This document shows, in pieces, positions 25,295 through 34,804 of a DNA stretch of 64,000 nt. The notes below the pieces were generated by a model. That model was not told where the DNA came from. It saw only the letters and a program-made list of their open reading frames with translations, and searched no databases. Location: assembly GCF_008123425.1 (NCBI RefSeq), contig NZ_VSSS01000011.1:1-64000 (forward strand), given 5' to 3'. The position numbers were made by a program, and so were the translations under genes. Position 1 is the first letter of the stretch, and every line of letters begins with the position of its first letter. The DNA comes from Bradyrhizobium rifense. GTDB lineage: Bacteria; Pseudomonadota; Alphaproteobacteria; Rhizobiales; Xanthobacteraceae.

Positions 25295-27760
25295 TCAGAA
25301 CGTCACCCGCGCCCCCGCGTAAAACGCACGCGGCCTTGCCGGGCTCAGCGAGCGAGGGTCGTTGAAATTGTTGCCGCCGTTGGCGAAGTTCGGCAGCGCG
25401 GTGGTGTCGAAGAATGTGCCGTAGGTCGCGTAGCGATTGTCGAAGACGTTGTCGACCTTGCCGTAGATCTGGAGGTTCTTGGTGACCTGGTAGGACGTGT
25501 GCAGGTTGAACACGGCATAGCCCGGTAGCTTGGTCTCCAGATTGGCTTCGTCGCCGACATAATACTGGCTCGAGACCCAGAGCGCATCGCCGCCGACTTT
25601 CCAGGCGTCGGTGACGGCATATTCGATGCCGGCCTTGATGCGATGGCGCGGGATGGCCGGGATCTGGTTGCCCGGCACAATCGAGATGATGCCGCCATTG
25701 GCGACGGCCGTCGGGCTGTTGGAGGCGACGTCGAGTGCATCGAGGAAACGCGCGTCGACGAAGGCATAGCTCGCGTGGAACTGGACCTCGTTCGACTTGA
25801 GGCTGATCTCGGCTTCAAGACCCTGCCGGCGCGTCGAGCCGACATTCTGGAAGAAGCCAAAACCCTGCAGGCCCGCGATCGGCAGCGCCAGGATGTCATC
25901 ATAATTGGTCGCGCGGAATCCGCCGATCTTCCAGCCGAGCGAGCCGATGGCCAATTCCTTGGTGCCGCGGAAGCCGGCTTCCACGGTCTTGGACACCACC
26001 TGCTTCAGATCGGGGTCTGAGACGAGGAAGGCCGCGATCAGGCAGGGATTGTTCGGATCGGCGCAGCCGAGCTCGAGCGGCGTCGGCACACGGTTGGCTT
26101 CCGAATAGCCGGCATAGGCGGTCAGCTCCGGCGTGATCTTGTAGGTGCCGCCAATCACGGGATTGAAACGGTTGTAGGTGTGGTCGCCGTTCAGCGCGGT
26201 GCCAAGCTGGTCCTCCAGCGTGACACGAGCGGCATTGAAGCGTCCGCCGCCGGTGATCGCGAAGGCGTCCGTCACGTTGAACGTATCGAGCGCATAGAGG
26301 CCCTGATACTGGTTGACGGTACGCAGCGACACCGGGCCGATCGAGGTCGGATTGCCCGACTGCCCCAGAAAGATGCCGCTGCCGGTGACGACATAGTTCT
26401 CGCCCACCGTCCCGAGCTCGGAGCTCGCGTCGAAATGCGTCACGCTGGCGTCATAGCTGGCGCCGAATACGAGACGGTTCTCGTGCCCGAGCAGCCTGTC
26501 GCTGTTGGTCGCCTGGCCGGAGATGCCGAAGGAGGTCGAACGCGTCGTGGTGCGATCGATCTCGCCGAGCACCGTACCCGCCGCGAACGGATTGGCGAGC
26601 TGGACGCCGTTGAGGCCGAAGGCGGGCGTGGAGTCGTCGCCGAAGCACAGTGTTGTCGGATCGGCGCAGGGCTGGGCATCGGTCGGGTTGCCGTCCTGGG
26701 TCTTCTGATTGAAGCCGCGCACATGCGCGGTGCCTTCGAAGGTCCAGGTCGGCGTCGCCTCGACCTTGCCGGTCAAATTGACGTAGCCGACCTTGTTGGT
26801 GGTGGTCTGCGGCGTGGTGTAGGTCGCGCCCCAGTAATTTTGGAGCAGTTCGATCGGCACGGTGCTCGGCCCGGCCAGATGGTTGTCGGCAACGCCCATG
26901 TTGACGTGGAATTCGTTGCCCTCGAAGCGGTAGCCGACGTCGCCGTAGAAGCGGCGAATCTCCGACGCGGAGAAATTGCGGAAGCCGCTGTCATGTGCGC
27001 CTTCGATCGCGCCATACACCGCCCAGTTGTTGTCGATCTTCTTGCCCCATTGCGCCGAGCCCTGGATACGGCCAAACGAGCCGCCCATGACGTCGATCTC
27101 GGCGCCCTGATAGGTGAAGCCATCCTTCATCAGCAGGTTGACGGCGCCGCCGAGCGCGTTGAGACCGAAAGCGGGATTGTTGGTGACGATCGTGGCCGAG
27201 CGGATCGCCGCGGTCGGGATCGCGTCCCAGTTCACGGAGTCGGAGAACGCTTCGTTGATGCGCACGCCGTTCTGGTAGACGGCGAGGCCCTGCGGCGTGC
27301 CGGCCAGCGGCGAGGCGACATAGCCGCGAAACTCGATGTTGGGCTGGAACGGATTGCCGGTGACTTCGCTGAGATTGACGCCGGGAACATATTGCTGAAG
27401 CGCATCGCCGATGTTCAGCGAGCCGGTGCGCTTGATCTGGGACGGATCGACCGCGTTGACGCTCGCCGGGATCTTGTCGACATCAATGCTGCCGGAGGCA
27501 CCAGGTGAGGTCGGGTAGACGTAGATCCGGGGGGCCGTGGGCTTGCCGACGCTCGCAGCGGTCCGTGCAACCGGCCGCGACGGGGCACGCCGTGCGGCTG
27601 GCTGCGGTGCCACCACCTCGACCGCAGGCAGATTCTGGACGTTAGTCTCCTCGTCCTGCGCAGCGCGGGCGTTGGTCCCGAAACACAGTCCAGACACCAG
27701 CCCGGTCGAGACCGAGGCCATCAGCAGACGTCGCATGTGCCCCAGCTTGCGCATTCCCAT
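25295..27760 (-). CDS. TonB-dependent outer-membrane receptor (candidate lanthanide/lanthanophore receptor)
   Basis: 821 residues from the ATG at 27760 (a second ATG at 27754 is possible). A signal peptide is followed by an Ala/Pro linker, a plug domain (about 95-220: IPASVNAVDPSQIKRTGSL, FRGYVASPLAGTPQGLAVYQ) and a 22-strand barrel ending in the aromatic ARVTF. It imports a metal complex using TonB energy. Its place beside a C1-type two-component system and the lut-like ABC genes makes it a candidate equivalent of LutH, the lanthanide receptor of Methylobacterium; that is inference from context. Two palindromes lie just upstream. Confidence 0.85.
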   Translation of the reverse strand: MGMRKLGHMRRLLMASVSTGLVSGLCFGTNARAAQDEETNVQNLPAVEVVAPQPAARRAPSRPVARTAASVGKPTAPRIYVYPTSPGASGSIDVDKIPASVNAVDPSQIKRTGSLNIGDALQQYVPGVNLSEVTGNPFQPNIEFRGYVASPLAGTPQGLAVYQNGVRINEAFSDSVNWDAIPTAAIRSATIVTNNPAFGLNALGGAVNLLMKDGFTYQGAEIDVMGGSFGRIQGSAQWGKKIDNNWAVYGAIEGAHDSGFRNFSASEIRRFYGDVGYRFEGNEFHVNMGVADNHLAGPSTVPIELLQNYWGATYTTPQTTTNKVGYVNLTGKVEATPTWTFEGTAHVRGFNQKTQDGNPTDAQPCADPTTLCFGDDSTPAFGLNGVQLANPFAAGTVLGEIDRTTTRSTSFGISGQATNSDRLLGHENRLVFGASYDASVTHFDASSELGTVGENYVVTGSGIFLGQSGNPTSIGPVSLRTVNQYQGLYALDTFNVTDAFAITGGGRFNAARVTLEDQLGTALNGDHTYNRFNPVIGGTYKITPELTAYAGYSEANRVPTPLELGCADPNNPCLIAAFLVSDPDLKQVVSKTVEAGFRGTKELAIGSLGWKIGGFRATNYDDILALPIAGLQGFGFFQNVGSTRRQGLEAEISLKSNEVQFHASYAFVDARFLDALDVASNSPTAVANGGIISIVPGNQIPAIPRHRIKAGIEYAVTDAWKVGGDALWVSSQYYVGDEANLETKLPGYAVFNLHTSYQVTKNLQIYGKVDNVFDNRYATYGTFFDTTALPNFANGGNNFNDPRSLSPARPRAFYAGARVTF

Positions 27761-27873
27761 TGTCCCACCCGTCACCTTCGGCTGTTTTGGTTTTCGCCGT
27801 TTGGTCGTGACGAGTGTATTCGGCGGCGGCTCTTGGACCAGCCACAAAAGGTCGGGCACTATCCGCTCCCGTT

Positions 27874-27909
27874 TTCCCGACAAAATCGGGAATTTTTCCC
27901 GATCGGGAA
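27874..27909 (-). promoter_or_regulatory. Tandem palindromic operator candidate upstream of the TonB receptor
   Basis: Two inverted repeats with the same arms: TTCCCGA-CAAAA-TCGGGAA (27874-27892) and TTCCCGATCGGGAA (27896-27909). Their centres are about 20 bases, two helical turns, apart. They lie 115-150 bases upstream of the receptor start and just beyond the kinase stop, where a receptor promoter operator would be. A dimeric regulator is expected; the response regulator at 29484 is the nearest candidate. Confidence 0.6.
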
Positions 27910-27934
27910 TTTTCCTCGATTTAGCCGGGTGCAA

Positions 27935-29293
27935 TCAGGCCGCCGCGGTCGGAACCAGCGCCTCCACGGTGACGCCGCCCTCGCCTGTTGCCACGTTGAG
28001 CGTGCCGCCCAGCGCCAGAATGCGCTCGCGCATGCCGACGAGGCCGAAGCCGAGTTTTTGGCCGGGCTCCATGCCGTGGCCGTTGTCGCTGACCCGGACC
28101 CGGGCGCAACCGCGGCCGTCGCGGCCCGGCTGCTCCGCCGGCTCGATCACCACATTGATCGCGGTCGCGCCGGCGTGGCGGAACGCGTTGGTGAGCGCCT
28201 CCTGCACGACGCGATAGATCGTCAGGTCGGCGGTCTCGCCCGTAACGCCAAGCGCCGGCGAGATCGTGGTCTCGATGGTCACATCGGGATGCGATTCCCG
28301 CCACAGCCGCGACAGCGATTCCAGCGCCTTGCCGAGACCGAGCTCGGCGAGGCCGACGGGCCTCAAGCGTTCCAGCACGCGACGGGTGAACTGCTGCAGC
28401 GCGTTGATCTGTTCAAGAAGCGCGCCGCCGTGTTTTCGCACGGCATCGGCACTCGGTGCGCGTCCGTCGGCGAGCTTCGCCAGAGCACTCGCATGCGCGC
28501 GCAGCGAAAACAGATACGGCCCGAACTCGTCATGCAGCTCGCGCGCGATCTCCTTGCGCTCGACGTCCTGGAGCGACACTGCGCGCTCGGCAAGCCGCCG
28601 CTTGTCCTCGACCGCCTCACCAAGCGTCGCCGCGAGATGATTGAGCTTGGTGCAGATCGCAGCTAACTCGGGCGCGCCGCCGGGCACCGCACGCGCGTCG
28701 TAACGGCCGCCCTCGAGCTCGCCCATCGTCTGTGTCAATGACTGGAGCGGCGCGAGCGCCCGGCCGACGACATTCATCATCACCAGGAACAGCACGATCG
28801 CGATCACTGAACCGACCTCGAGCTGCGTGACGATGGCGTCCCAGATCTCGGCGATCTCGTCATTGGGATGCGAGGTGATCACCAGCGAGCCGGGCATGCC
28901 ATGGACCGAGACTGGCACGCTGACGGCAGTCTGCTCGGGATGAACCAGGCTGACGAACCAGGTCGGCGGCCCAGACGTGTCGTCATCGGCCTCAGTGCGA
29001 GGCGGCGTCAGCGGGTTCCCGCCGGCGTCACGGAGCGCAATGCTGACATGGCGGAGCCGATTGAGGTCTCGCGCGATCTGGTTCAGCCTGGCATCGGGAT
29101 CCGGCGCCTCGTTGAGATCGGCAACGATCATCTCGATGAATTCGCGCGCCAGCCGGATCACGCTCTGGTCCTCGGCCTGCACGCGGGGACCGGCCTCCGC
29201 GACCTCGCGGGCGATGTTGACGGCGAGCCCGAGCGCAAGCAGCAGCGCCAGCAGGAGGTTGATGCGCCCACGCAAGGATAGATTTTGCCACAT
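27935..29293 (-). CDS. Sensor histidine kinase, NarL-system type (FlhS/MoxY-like)
   Basis: 452 residues from the ATG at 29293 (a GTG at 29323 gives 10 more). Two transmembrane helices, about 10-28 and 160-178, bracket a periplasmic sensor domain. A HAMP region, a HisKA_3 dimerisation box with His254 (ERKEIARELHDEFGPYL) and an ATPase domain (DNGHGM, GFGLVGMRER) follow. It autophosphorylates and passes phosphate to a LuxR-type regulator, here the divergent gene at 29484. In Paracoccus, FlhSR and MoxYX of this type control methanol and formaldehyde genes, which fits the neighbours. The signal sensed is unknown. Confidence 0.87.
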   Translation of the reverse strand: MWQNLSLRGRINLLLALLLALGLAVNIAREVAEAGPRVQAEDQSVIRLAREFIEMIVADLNEAPDPDARLNQIARDLNRLRHVSIALRDAGGNPLTPPRTEADDDTSGPPTWFVSLVHPEQTAVSVPVSVHGMPGSLVITSHPNDEIAEIWDAIVTQLEVGSVIAIVLFLVMMNVVGRALAPLQSLTQTMGELEGGRYDARAVPGGAPELAAICTKLNHLAATLGEAVEDKRRLAERAVSLQDVERKEIARELHDEFGPYLFSLRAHASALAKLADGRAPSADAVRKHGGALLEQINALQQFTRRVLERLRPVGLAELGLGKALESLSRLWRESHPDVTIETTISPALGVTGETADLTIYRVVQEALTNAFRHAGATAINVVIEPAEQPGRDGRGCARVRVSDNGHGMEPGQKLGFGLVGMRERILALGGTLNVATGEGGVTVEALVPTAAA

Positions 29294-29483
29294 TGCTCTC
29301 GCCTGCCCCACGAAGGATCGCACGCGCCCGTCCGATAGCGTTGACAGAGACGAAGCGCCCGATATCTAATCGGAAGCGTACAGCAATCCCGGCCGGGTTG
29401 CATGATCCGACATGAGACGCGCTTGTGTCTCGCTTGGCATCATGCGGCGCGAACACAGGCCGGCGCTGTCGCGGGGAACGCCT

Positions 29484-30104
29484 ATGCGCATTCTGATCGT
29501 CGACGATCATCCCATTGTCGCCTCCGGCTGCCGTGCCGTGCTGGCCGACGAAGGCGAGATCGAGATTTTGGAAGCCGCCGACGCCGAGGACGGCGAGTGC
29601 GTCTTCATCGTCGAGCGCCCCGACCTCTGCGTCATCGACATCAACCTGCCGACCGTCTCCGGCTTCGAGCTTGCGCGCCGCATCCTCGAGCGCGCGGCTG
29701 ATGCCCGCATCATCATGTTCAGCATGAACGACGACCCGGCCTTTGCCGCGCGCGCGATCGAGTGCGGCGCCAAGGGCTACGTCTCCAAGACCGGCGATCC
29801 CGACGATCTCGTCGAGGCGATCCGCACCGTCGGCGGCGGCGGCACTTATCTGCCGAGCGCGATCGCGCGCAGCATCGCCTTCGCAGGGCCGACGCTGGCG
29901 CAAAGCCCGCTATCGAAGCTGAATGCGCGCGAGATGGAGATTTTGCGGCTGCTTAGCGCGGGAAAAAGCCTGTCCGAGATCGCCTGGCTGGTGCAATCGT
30001 CCTACAAAACGGTGGCCAACACCTCCTCAATCATGCGCCAGAAGCTCGGGGTGAAGACCTCGGTCGAGCTGGTGCGGCTGGCGATCGACAGCGGTGTCGC
30101 CTGA
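29484..30104 (+). CDS. Response regulator, NarL/LuxR type (FlhR/MoxX-like)
   Basis: 206 residues from the ATG at 29484. Receiver domain: acidic pair Asp7-Asp8, phospho-acceptor Asp52 (CVIDINLP), Lys102 (SKTG). LuxR-type helix-turn-helix at about 142-200 (LNAREMEILRLLSAGKSLSEIAWLVQSS). It is transcribed away from the kinase gene and directly before fghA (70 bases), so it may be cotranscribed with it. By analogy with FlhR of Paracoccus it should activate formaldehyde and quinoprotein genes in this cluster. Confidence 0.88.
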   Translation: MRILIVDDHPIVASGCRAVLADEGEIEILEAADAEDGECVFIVERPDLCVIDINLPTVSGFELARRILERAADARIIMFSMNDDPAFAARAIECGAKGYVSKTGDPDDLVEAIRTVGGGGTYLPSAIARSIAFAGPTLAQSPLSKLNAREMEILRLLSAGKSLSEIAWLVQSSYKTVANTSSIMRQKLGVKTSVELVRLAIDSGVA

Positions 30105-30174
30105 AAGCGCGCCACTAATTCGGTCACACAGCATTGCATTCTTGATGTGGTGAGATGCCACGGAGCAAACCGGC

Positions 30175-31020
30175 ATGACGATCCAGACTGTCTCGACCAA
30201 CACTTCCTATGGCGGCGTGCAGGGCGTGTATCGCCATGCGAGCCAGGCGACCGGAACCGACATGGTGTTCTCGGTCTATGTTCCCCCACATGGCGACGGC
30301 GCCAAGCTGCCCGTGGTCTGGTATCTCTCCGGCCTCACCTGCACCCATGCCAATGTCACCGAGAAGGGCGAATTCCGCAAAGCCTGCGCCGAGCTCGGCC
30401 TGATCTTCGTCGCGCCCGACACCAGTCCGCGCGGGCCCGACGTGCCGGGCGATGCCAACAACGCCTATGATTTCGGCCTGGGCGCCGGTTTCTATGTCGA
30501 CGCCACGGAAGCGCCGTTTGCACGCAATTATCGCATGTGGAGCTACGTCACCGACGAGCTGCCAAAGCTCGTGGCGGGAAATTTTCCCGTCGATGCCAAG
30601 CGGCAATCGGTGATGGGCCATTCCATGGGCGGCCATGGCGCGCTGACCGTGGCACTGCGCAACCCGCACCGCTATCGCGCGGCCAGCGCCTTTGCCCCGA
30701 TCGTGGCGCCATCGCAGGTGCCGTGGGGCATCAAGGCGCTGACCGGCTATCTCGGGCCGAACAAGGCTGCCTGGCGCAGCCATGACACAGTGGCGCTGAT
30801 CGAGGACGGCGCGAAATATTCAGGCTTTCTGGTCGACGTCGGCGAGGCCGACAATTTCCTCAAAGAGCAGCTCAAGCCCGAGCTGCTGCAGGCGGCCTGC
30901 AACAAGGCCAACATCCCGCTGACGCTGCGGCGTCAGCCGGGCTATGACCATAGCTATTATTTCATCTCGACGTTCATGAGCGATCATCTGCACTGGCATG
31001 CGGAGCGGCTGAAGGGGTGA
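30175..31020 (+). CDS. fghA: S-formylglutathione hydrolase
   Basis: 281 residues, esterase D family and of normal length. The nucleophile Ser150 is in GHSMGGHGAL, and the catalytic His is in GYDHSYYF (about 259). The typical LSGLTCTHANVTEKGE is at 52-67. It hydrolyses S-formylglutathione to formate and glutathione, the last step of the glutathione formaldehyde route whose earlier enzymes (gfa, flhA) are at 55-57 kb. Cytoplasmic. Confidence 0.95.
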   Translation: MTIQTVSTNTSYGGVQGVYRHASQATGTDMVFSVYVPPHGDGAKLPVVWYLSGLTCTHANVTEKGEFRKACAELGLIFVAPDTSPRGPDVPGDANNAYDFGLGAGFYVDATEAPFARNYRMWSYVTDELPKLVAGNFPVDAKRQSVMGHSMGGHGALTVALRNPHRYRAASAFAPIVAPSQVPWGIKALTGYLGPNKAAWRSHDTVALIEDGAKYSGFLVDVGEADNFLKEQLKPELLQAACNKANIPLTLRRQPGYDHSYYFISTFMSDHLHWHAERLKG

Positions 31021-31030
31021 GAACGCCCTT

Positions 31031-31530
31031 CTACTCCGGCTTTCCATAATTCGGCGCGAGCAGGCGGTTGCGGATCAGATAGCCCATCGTGCGCGACCAG
31101 GATTCGTCGGTGTTGCCGCGCATGTCGGCGCTTGCTGCCGTGATCATATTGCCGGTCTTCACGTCGCGCAGATAGATATTCAAATTGATGATCAGGTTGG
31201 AGACCTTCTGCACCATGCCGGTGATCTCGAGGTCCGCTCCTGTCCGGCAAGCTTGAGGTCGCAACCACCGCAGGCCTGCAGATTGGCGTGACGCGCGGCA
31301 TCCCTCACCGGTGCGATATCGAGCAGCTGGAACCGGCCTGATTCAGCCAGCTCCTTGCGCAGCTGGTCGCTGATATGCGCGAGCCGCGCTTCCTCAGGCT
31401 TCGAGCCATAGAACTCGCCCGGCAGACTGGTGTCGATCAACTCGAAATCGAACACGGCGAGCTTTGGCGGATCGGCGGCTGCCTGCGAACCCATCAGCAG
31501 CAAAGCCGCGAAACATATCAGCGCTCGCAT
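31031..31530 (-). pseudogene. Frameshifted DUF3280/DUF2380 secreted protein
   Basis: One gene read in two frames. From the ATG at 31530 the first frame gives a signal peptide (MRALICFAALLLMGSQAAA) and PPKLAVFDFELIDTSLPGEF up to CGGCDLKLAGQ. Near 31240 the homology jumps to another frame: GADLEITGMVQKVSNLIINL, ending YLIRNRLLAPNYGKPE at 31031. Adding one base in the CAGGAGCG segment rejoins the frames. The family is a secreted protein seen in PQQ-dehydrogenase accessory loci. Either a recent inactivation or a sequencing error. Convergent with fghA. Confidence 0.75.
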
Positions 31531-31657
31531 GATCGTGATTCCCGGCGTGCCCGCGTGGGGACCAAATGCGGGGTTGCAAGCCCGGCCAAATCGGTCATGC
31601 TTCAAGAGAGACAATTCTTTACCGACGGTCAAGCCGGGGAGAACGTCAGGAGGAAGC

Positions 31658-32839
31658 ATGATCCGATGGTTGCTCGGCCCGATCGGCCTGTGTCTGGCAG
31701 CGATGCAAGCGCTCGCGGCCGACCCGGTCACGATCGGTGTCGGCTATCTCGGTGTCGCCGGCACCCGATCGACGCTGTCGCTGGTCGAGCAGCCCGCGGA
31801 CAATGACGGCGTCGCCGGCGCGAAGCTCGCGATCGAGGACAACAACACGACCGGCAAATTCCTCAATCAGCGTTTTGTGCTGGAAGAGCGGCGCATCAAG
31901 GAAGGTGAGGACGTGGTCCAGGCCGCGACCGCGCTTGCCGAGCACAACGGCTTTGTCATCACCAACCTGCCGGCCGATGCGCTGTTGAAGGTCGCCGACG
32001 CCTTGCGCGACCGCGGCACGCTGCTGTTCAACGCCGGCGCCATCGACGAGCGGCTGCGCGAGGCCGATTGCCGCGCCAATGTGATCCACAGCGCGCCGAC
32101 GCGATCGATGCTGGCCGATGCGCTCGGCCAGTACCTCGTGTGGAAGCGATGGCCGCGCTGGCTGCTGGTGGTCGGCTCGCATGACGAGGACAAGCTCTAC
32201 GCCGATGCGCTCCGCCGCGCAGCGACGCGGTTCGGCGCCAAGATTGTGCAGGAGCGCACCTTTGAAGACACCGGCGGCGCACGCCGCACGGACTCGGGCG
32301 TGACACTGATCCAGCGGCAGATGCCAGTGTTCACGCAGCAGGCCCCCGCCTATGACGTGCTGGTCGCCGCCGACGAGAGCGAGGTGTTCGCAGCCTATCT
32401 GCCTTACCGCACCTGGGATCCCCGCCCCGTCGCGGGCTCGGCCGGCCTGGTGCCGCGCAGCTGGGACGCCGCGCAGGACCAATGGGGCGCGACGCAGATG
32501 CAGAACCGCTTCATGAAGCTGAATTCGCGGCGCATGACCGCGCTCGACATGCAGGCCTGGACAGCCGTGCGCATGATCGGCGAGGCCACCTCGCGCACCA
32601 ATTCCGGCGACGTCAAGAAGGTCACCGATTTCATCAAGGGACCGGATTTCTCCGTCGCCGCCTTCAAGGGCACCAAGCTGACGCTGCGCGACTGGAATCT
32701 CCAGCTCCGCCAACCGATCCTGCTGGTCGACGGCCGCATGGTGGTGTCGGTGTCGCCGCAGGAAGGATTTCTGCACCAGGTCTCCGAGCTCGACACACTC
32801 GGCTATGATCGTCCGGAGAGCAAATGCAAGCTGAAATGA
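31658..32839 (+). CDS. ABC transporter substrate-binding protein, PQQ-dehydrogenase-associated (lutA-like)
   Basis: 393 residues from the ATG at 31658 with AGGAGGAAGC upstream. Signal peptide 1-21 (LCLAAMQALA). The rest is a branched-chain amino-acid-type periplasmic binding fold (VTIGVGYLGVAGTRSTLSLVEQPADNDGVAGAKLAIEDNN), the type annotated as the binding protein of the PQQ-dependent alcohol dehydrogenase ABC system. It begins a set with a beta-propeller protein, ATPase, permease and exported protein. In Methylobacterium a related lut gene set is needed for lanthanide uptake, so a metal or chelate ligand is plausible. Confidence 0.82.
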   Translation: MIRWLLGPIGLCLAAMQALAADPVTIGVGYLGVAGTRSTLSLVEQPADNDGVAGAKLAIEDNNTTGKFLNQRFVLEERRIKEGEDVVQAATALAEHNGFVITNLPADALLKVADALRDRGTLLFNAGAIDERLREADCRANVIHSAPTRSMLADALGQYLVWKRWPRWLLVVGSHDEDKLYADALRRAATRFGAKIVQERTFEDTGGARRTDSGVTLIQRQMPVFTQQAPAYDVLVAADESEVFAAYLPYRTWDPRPVAGSAGLVPRSWDAAQDQWGATQMQNRFMKLNSRRMTALDMQAWTAVRMIGEATSRTNSGDVKKVTDFIKGPDFSVAAFKGTKLTLRDWNLQLRQPILLVDGRMVVSVSPQEGFLHQVSELDTLGYDRPESKCKLK

Positions 32840-32879
32840 GCATTGTGAGATGAGTTCTAGCTGCCACCGCGACGATGCT

Positions 32880-33012
32880 GCGCCCCCTCTCCCGCTTGCG
32901 GGGGAGGGTCGGGGTGGGGGTGTCTCCACGCGCGAGACCCCCCAAGAGGAAAGAGCCCCCACCCGCATCGCATCTCGCGATGCGATGCGACCTCCCCCGC
33001 AAGCGGGGGAGG
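32880..33012. repeat. Composite hairpin repeat between transporter genes
   Basis: Several palindromes in a row: CCCGCTTGCGGG near 32891, GCATCGCA/TGCGATGC (32965-32988), and CCTCCCCCGC/GCGGGGGAGG (32991-33000 with 33003-33012). The ends (CCCGCTTGCGGGGGAGGG and CCTCCCCCGCAAGCGGG) are complementary, so the whole may fold as one long hairpin. It matches a dispersed Bradyrhizobium intergenic element and sits directly upstream of the next start codon, so it could uncouple expression of the two genes. Confidence 0.7.
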
Positions 33013-33032
33013 TGCAACCAACACGCAGTGGA

Positions 33033-34001
33033 ATGTTGCGCATGTGGCGCGTGGGATTGCTGTCCGGATTGGTGCTCGTCGCAGCGCCCGCGCATGCCTT
33101 CATCGCGTATGTCTCGAACGAAAAGAGCAACACGGTGTCGGTGATCGACACCGACAGCTGGACGGTGACCAAGACCATCAAGGTCGGCCAGCGCCCGCGC
33201 GGCATCGAGTTCACCCGCGATGGCAAATTCGTGATGGTCGCGGTCGGCGACGACGACACCATCCAAGTGATCGATGCCAAGACGCAAGCCGTTGTCGACA
33301 CCCTGCCCTCCGGGCCTGACCCGGAATTATTCACTCAGGATGCTGCGGGCAAGACACTCTATGTCGCCAACGAGAACGACAATACGGTGACGGTGATCGA
33401 TCTCGAGAAGCGCGCACGCCTCGGCGACATCCAGGTCGGTGTCGAGCCCGAAGGCATGACCATCAGCCCCGACGGAAAGATCCTGATCAACACGTCCGAG
33501 ACGACCAACATGGCGCATTTCATCGACACCGCGTCGCGCCAGATCGTCGCCAACGTGCTGGTCGATGCGCGGCCGCGCTTTGCCGAATTCAAGCACGACG
33601 CGTCCGAATTGTGGGTGTCCTCCGAGATCGGCGGCACCGTGTCGATCGTCGATCCGCAGAAGCACGAGGTGATTGGCAAGGTCAATTTCGAGATTCCGGG
33701 CTTGAGGAAGGAGGCAATCCAGCCGGTCGGCATCGGCATGACCAAGGATGATAAAACAGCGTTCGTCGCGCTCGGCCCCGCCAACCGCGTCGCCGTGGTT
33801 GATGTCGCCACGCGCAAGGTGACGAAATATCTGCTGGTGGGACAGCGCGTCTGGCACATGGCGTTCACGCCGGACGAAAAATATCTGCTGGTGACCAACG
33901 GCGTCTCCAACGATGTCTCCGTCATCGACGTCGCTGCGCAAAAAGTGATCAAGACCATTCAGGTGGGCGAGCTGCCCTGGGGCATCACGATCGCACCATG
34001 A
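33033..34001 (+). CDS. PQQ-dependent catabolism-associated beta-propeller protein (YVTN repeats)
   Basis: 322 residues from the ATG at 33033; the earlier in-frame ATG would translate the repeat element. Signal peptide about 1-25 (LLSGLVLVAAPAHA). The remainder is about seven YVTN-type beta-propeller repeats (IAYVSNEKSNTVSVIDTD, LYVANENDNTVTVIDLE, LLVTNGVSNDVSVIDVA). Found with quinoprotein ABC systems; likely periplasmic and may handle PQQ-enzyme or metal. Its stop overlaps the ATPase start (ATGA). Confidence 0.87.
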   Translation: MLRMWRVGLLSGLVLVAAPAHAFIAYVSNEKSNTVSVIDTDSWTVTKTIKVGQRPRGIEFTRDGKFVMVAVGDDDTIQVIDAKTQAVVDTLPSGPDPELFTQDAAGKTLYVANENDNTVTVIDLEKRARLGDIQVGVEPEGMTISPDGKILINTSETTNMAHFIDTASRQIVANVLVDARPRFAEFKHDASELWVSSEIGGTVSIVDPQKHEVIGKVNFEIPGLRKEAIQPVGIGMTKDDKTAFVALGPANRVAVVDVATRKVTKYLLVGQRVWHMAFTPDEKYLLVTNGVSNDVSVIDVAAQKVIKTIQVGELPWGITIAP

Positions 34002-34804
34002 CCAGCCCCGCCCCCATCGCCGAACCTCGCGAGACGCCACGGCCCGATCCCGCCGCGGTGCCAGCACTGTCGATCGACGGCGTCAGCCATTCCTACGGGC
34101 CGCGCCGGGCGCTGATCGACGTCTCCTTCAACGTGAGACCTGCGAGCTTCACCGCCCTGCTTGGCCTCAACGGCGCCGGCAAGAGCACGCTGTTCTCGCT
34201 GATCACGCGGCTGTTCGGCATCCAGACCGGCCGCGTCGGCATTTTCGGCCATGACATCAGCCGCACGCCCGGCGAGGCGCTGCGGCTGCTCGGTGTCGTG
34301 TTCCAGCCGCGCACGCTCGATCTCGATCTGTCGCTGACGCAGAACCTGCTCTATCACGCCGCCCTCCACGGCATCAGCCGTCGCGAGGCGGCCGCGCGCA
34401 GCGCCGAACTGCTCGCACGCATTGGCCTCTCCGACCGCGCCGGCAGCAAGGTGCGCGATCTCTCCGGCGGCCAGATGCGGCGGCTAGAGATCGCCCGCGC
34501 GCTGCTGCATCGGCCGCGGCTATTGCTGCTGGACGAGCCGACCGTCGGGCTCGACGTCAAGGCGCGGGCCGATATCATCAGAATTGTTCGTCAGCTCGTG
34601 ACCGAGCAAGGCATCGGCGTGCTCTGGGCCACGCATCTGTTCGACGAGATCATGCCCAGTGACGACCTCGTGGTGCTGCACCAGGGCAAGGTGCTGGCGC
34701 AGGGCCCGATGGGCCGCGTCATCACCGAGGCCGGCGCGCAGGACGTGAACACCGCCTTCATGCGCCTGACCGGCGCGCAAGTGATGCCGGGAGGCGGCGC
34801 ATGA
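33998..34804 (+). CDS. ABC transporter ATPase, PQQ-dehydrogenase-associated (lutE-like)
   Basis: 268 residues. Walker A GLNGAGKST (56-64), signature LSGGQ (155-159), Walker B LLLLDEPTVGLD, and a switch His in WATHLFDE. It couples ATP hydrolysis to the permease encoded next, with which it overlaps by 4 bases (ATGA at both ends). The family is the ATPase of the PQQ-dependent alcohol dehydrogenase system. The permease type (ABC-2) suggests export or an unusual import; in Methylobacterium the corresponding LutE/LutF is required for lanthanide uptake into the cytoplasm. Confidence 0.9.
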   Translation: MTSPAPIAEPRETPRPDPAAVPALSIDGVSHSYGPRRALIDVSFNVRPASFTALLGLNGAGKSTLFSLITRLFGIQTGRVGIFGHDISRTPGEALRLLGVVFQPRTLDLDLSLTQNLLYHAALHGISRREAAARSAELLARIGLSDRAGSKVRDLSGGQMRRLEIARALLHRPRLLLLDEPTVGLDVKARADIIRIVRQLVTEQGIGVLWATHLFDEIMPSDDLVVLHQGKVLAQGPMGRVITEAGAQDVNTAFMRLTGAQVMPGGGA

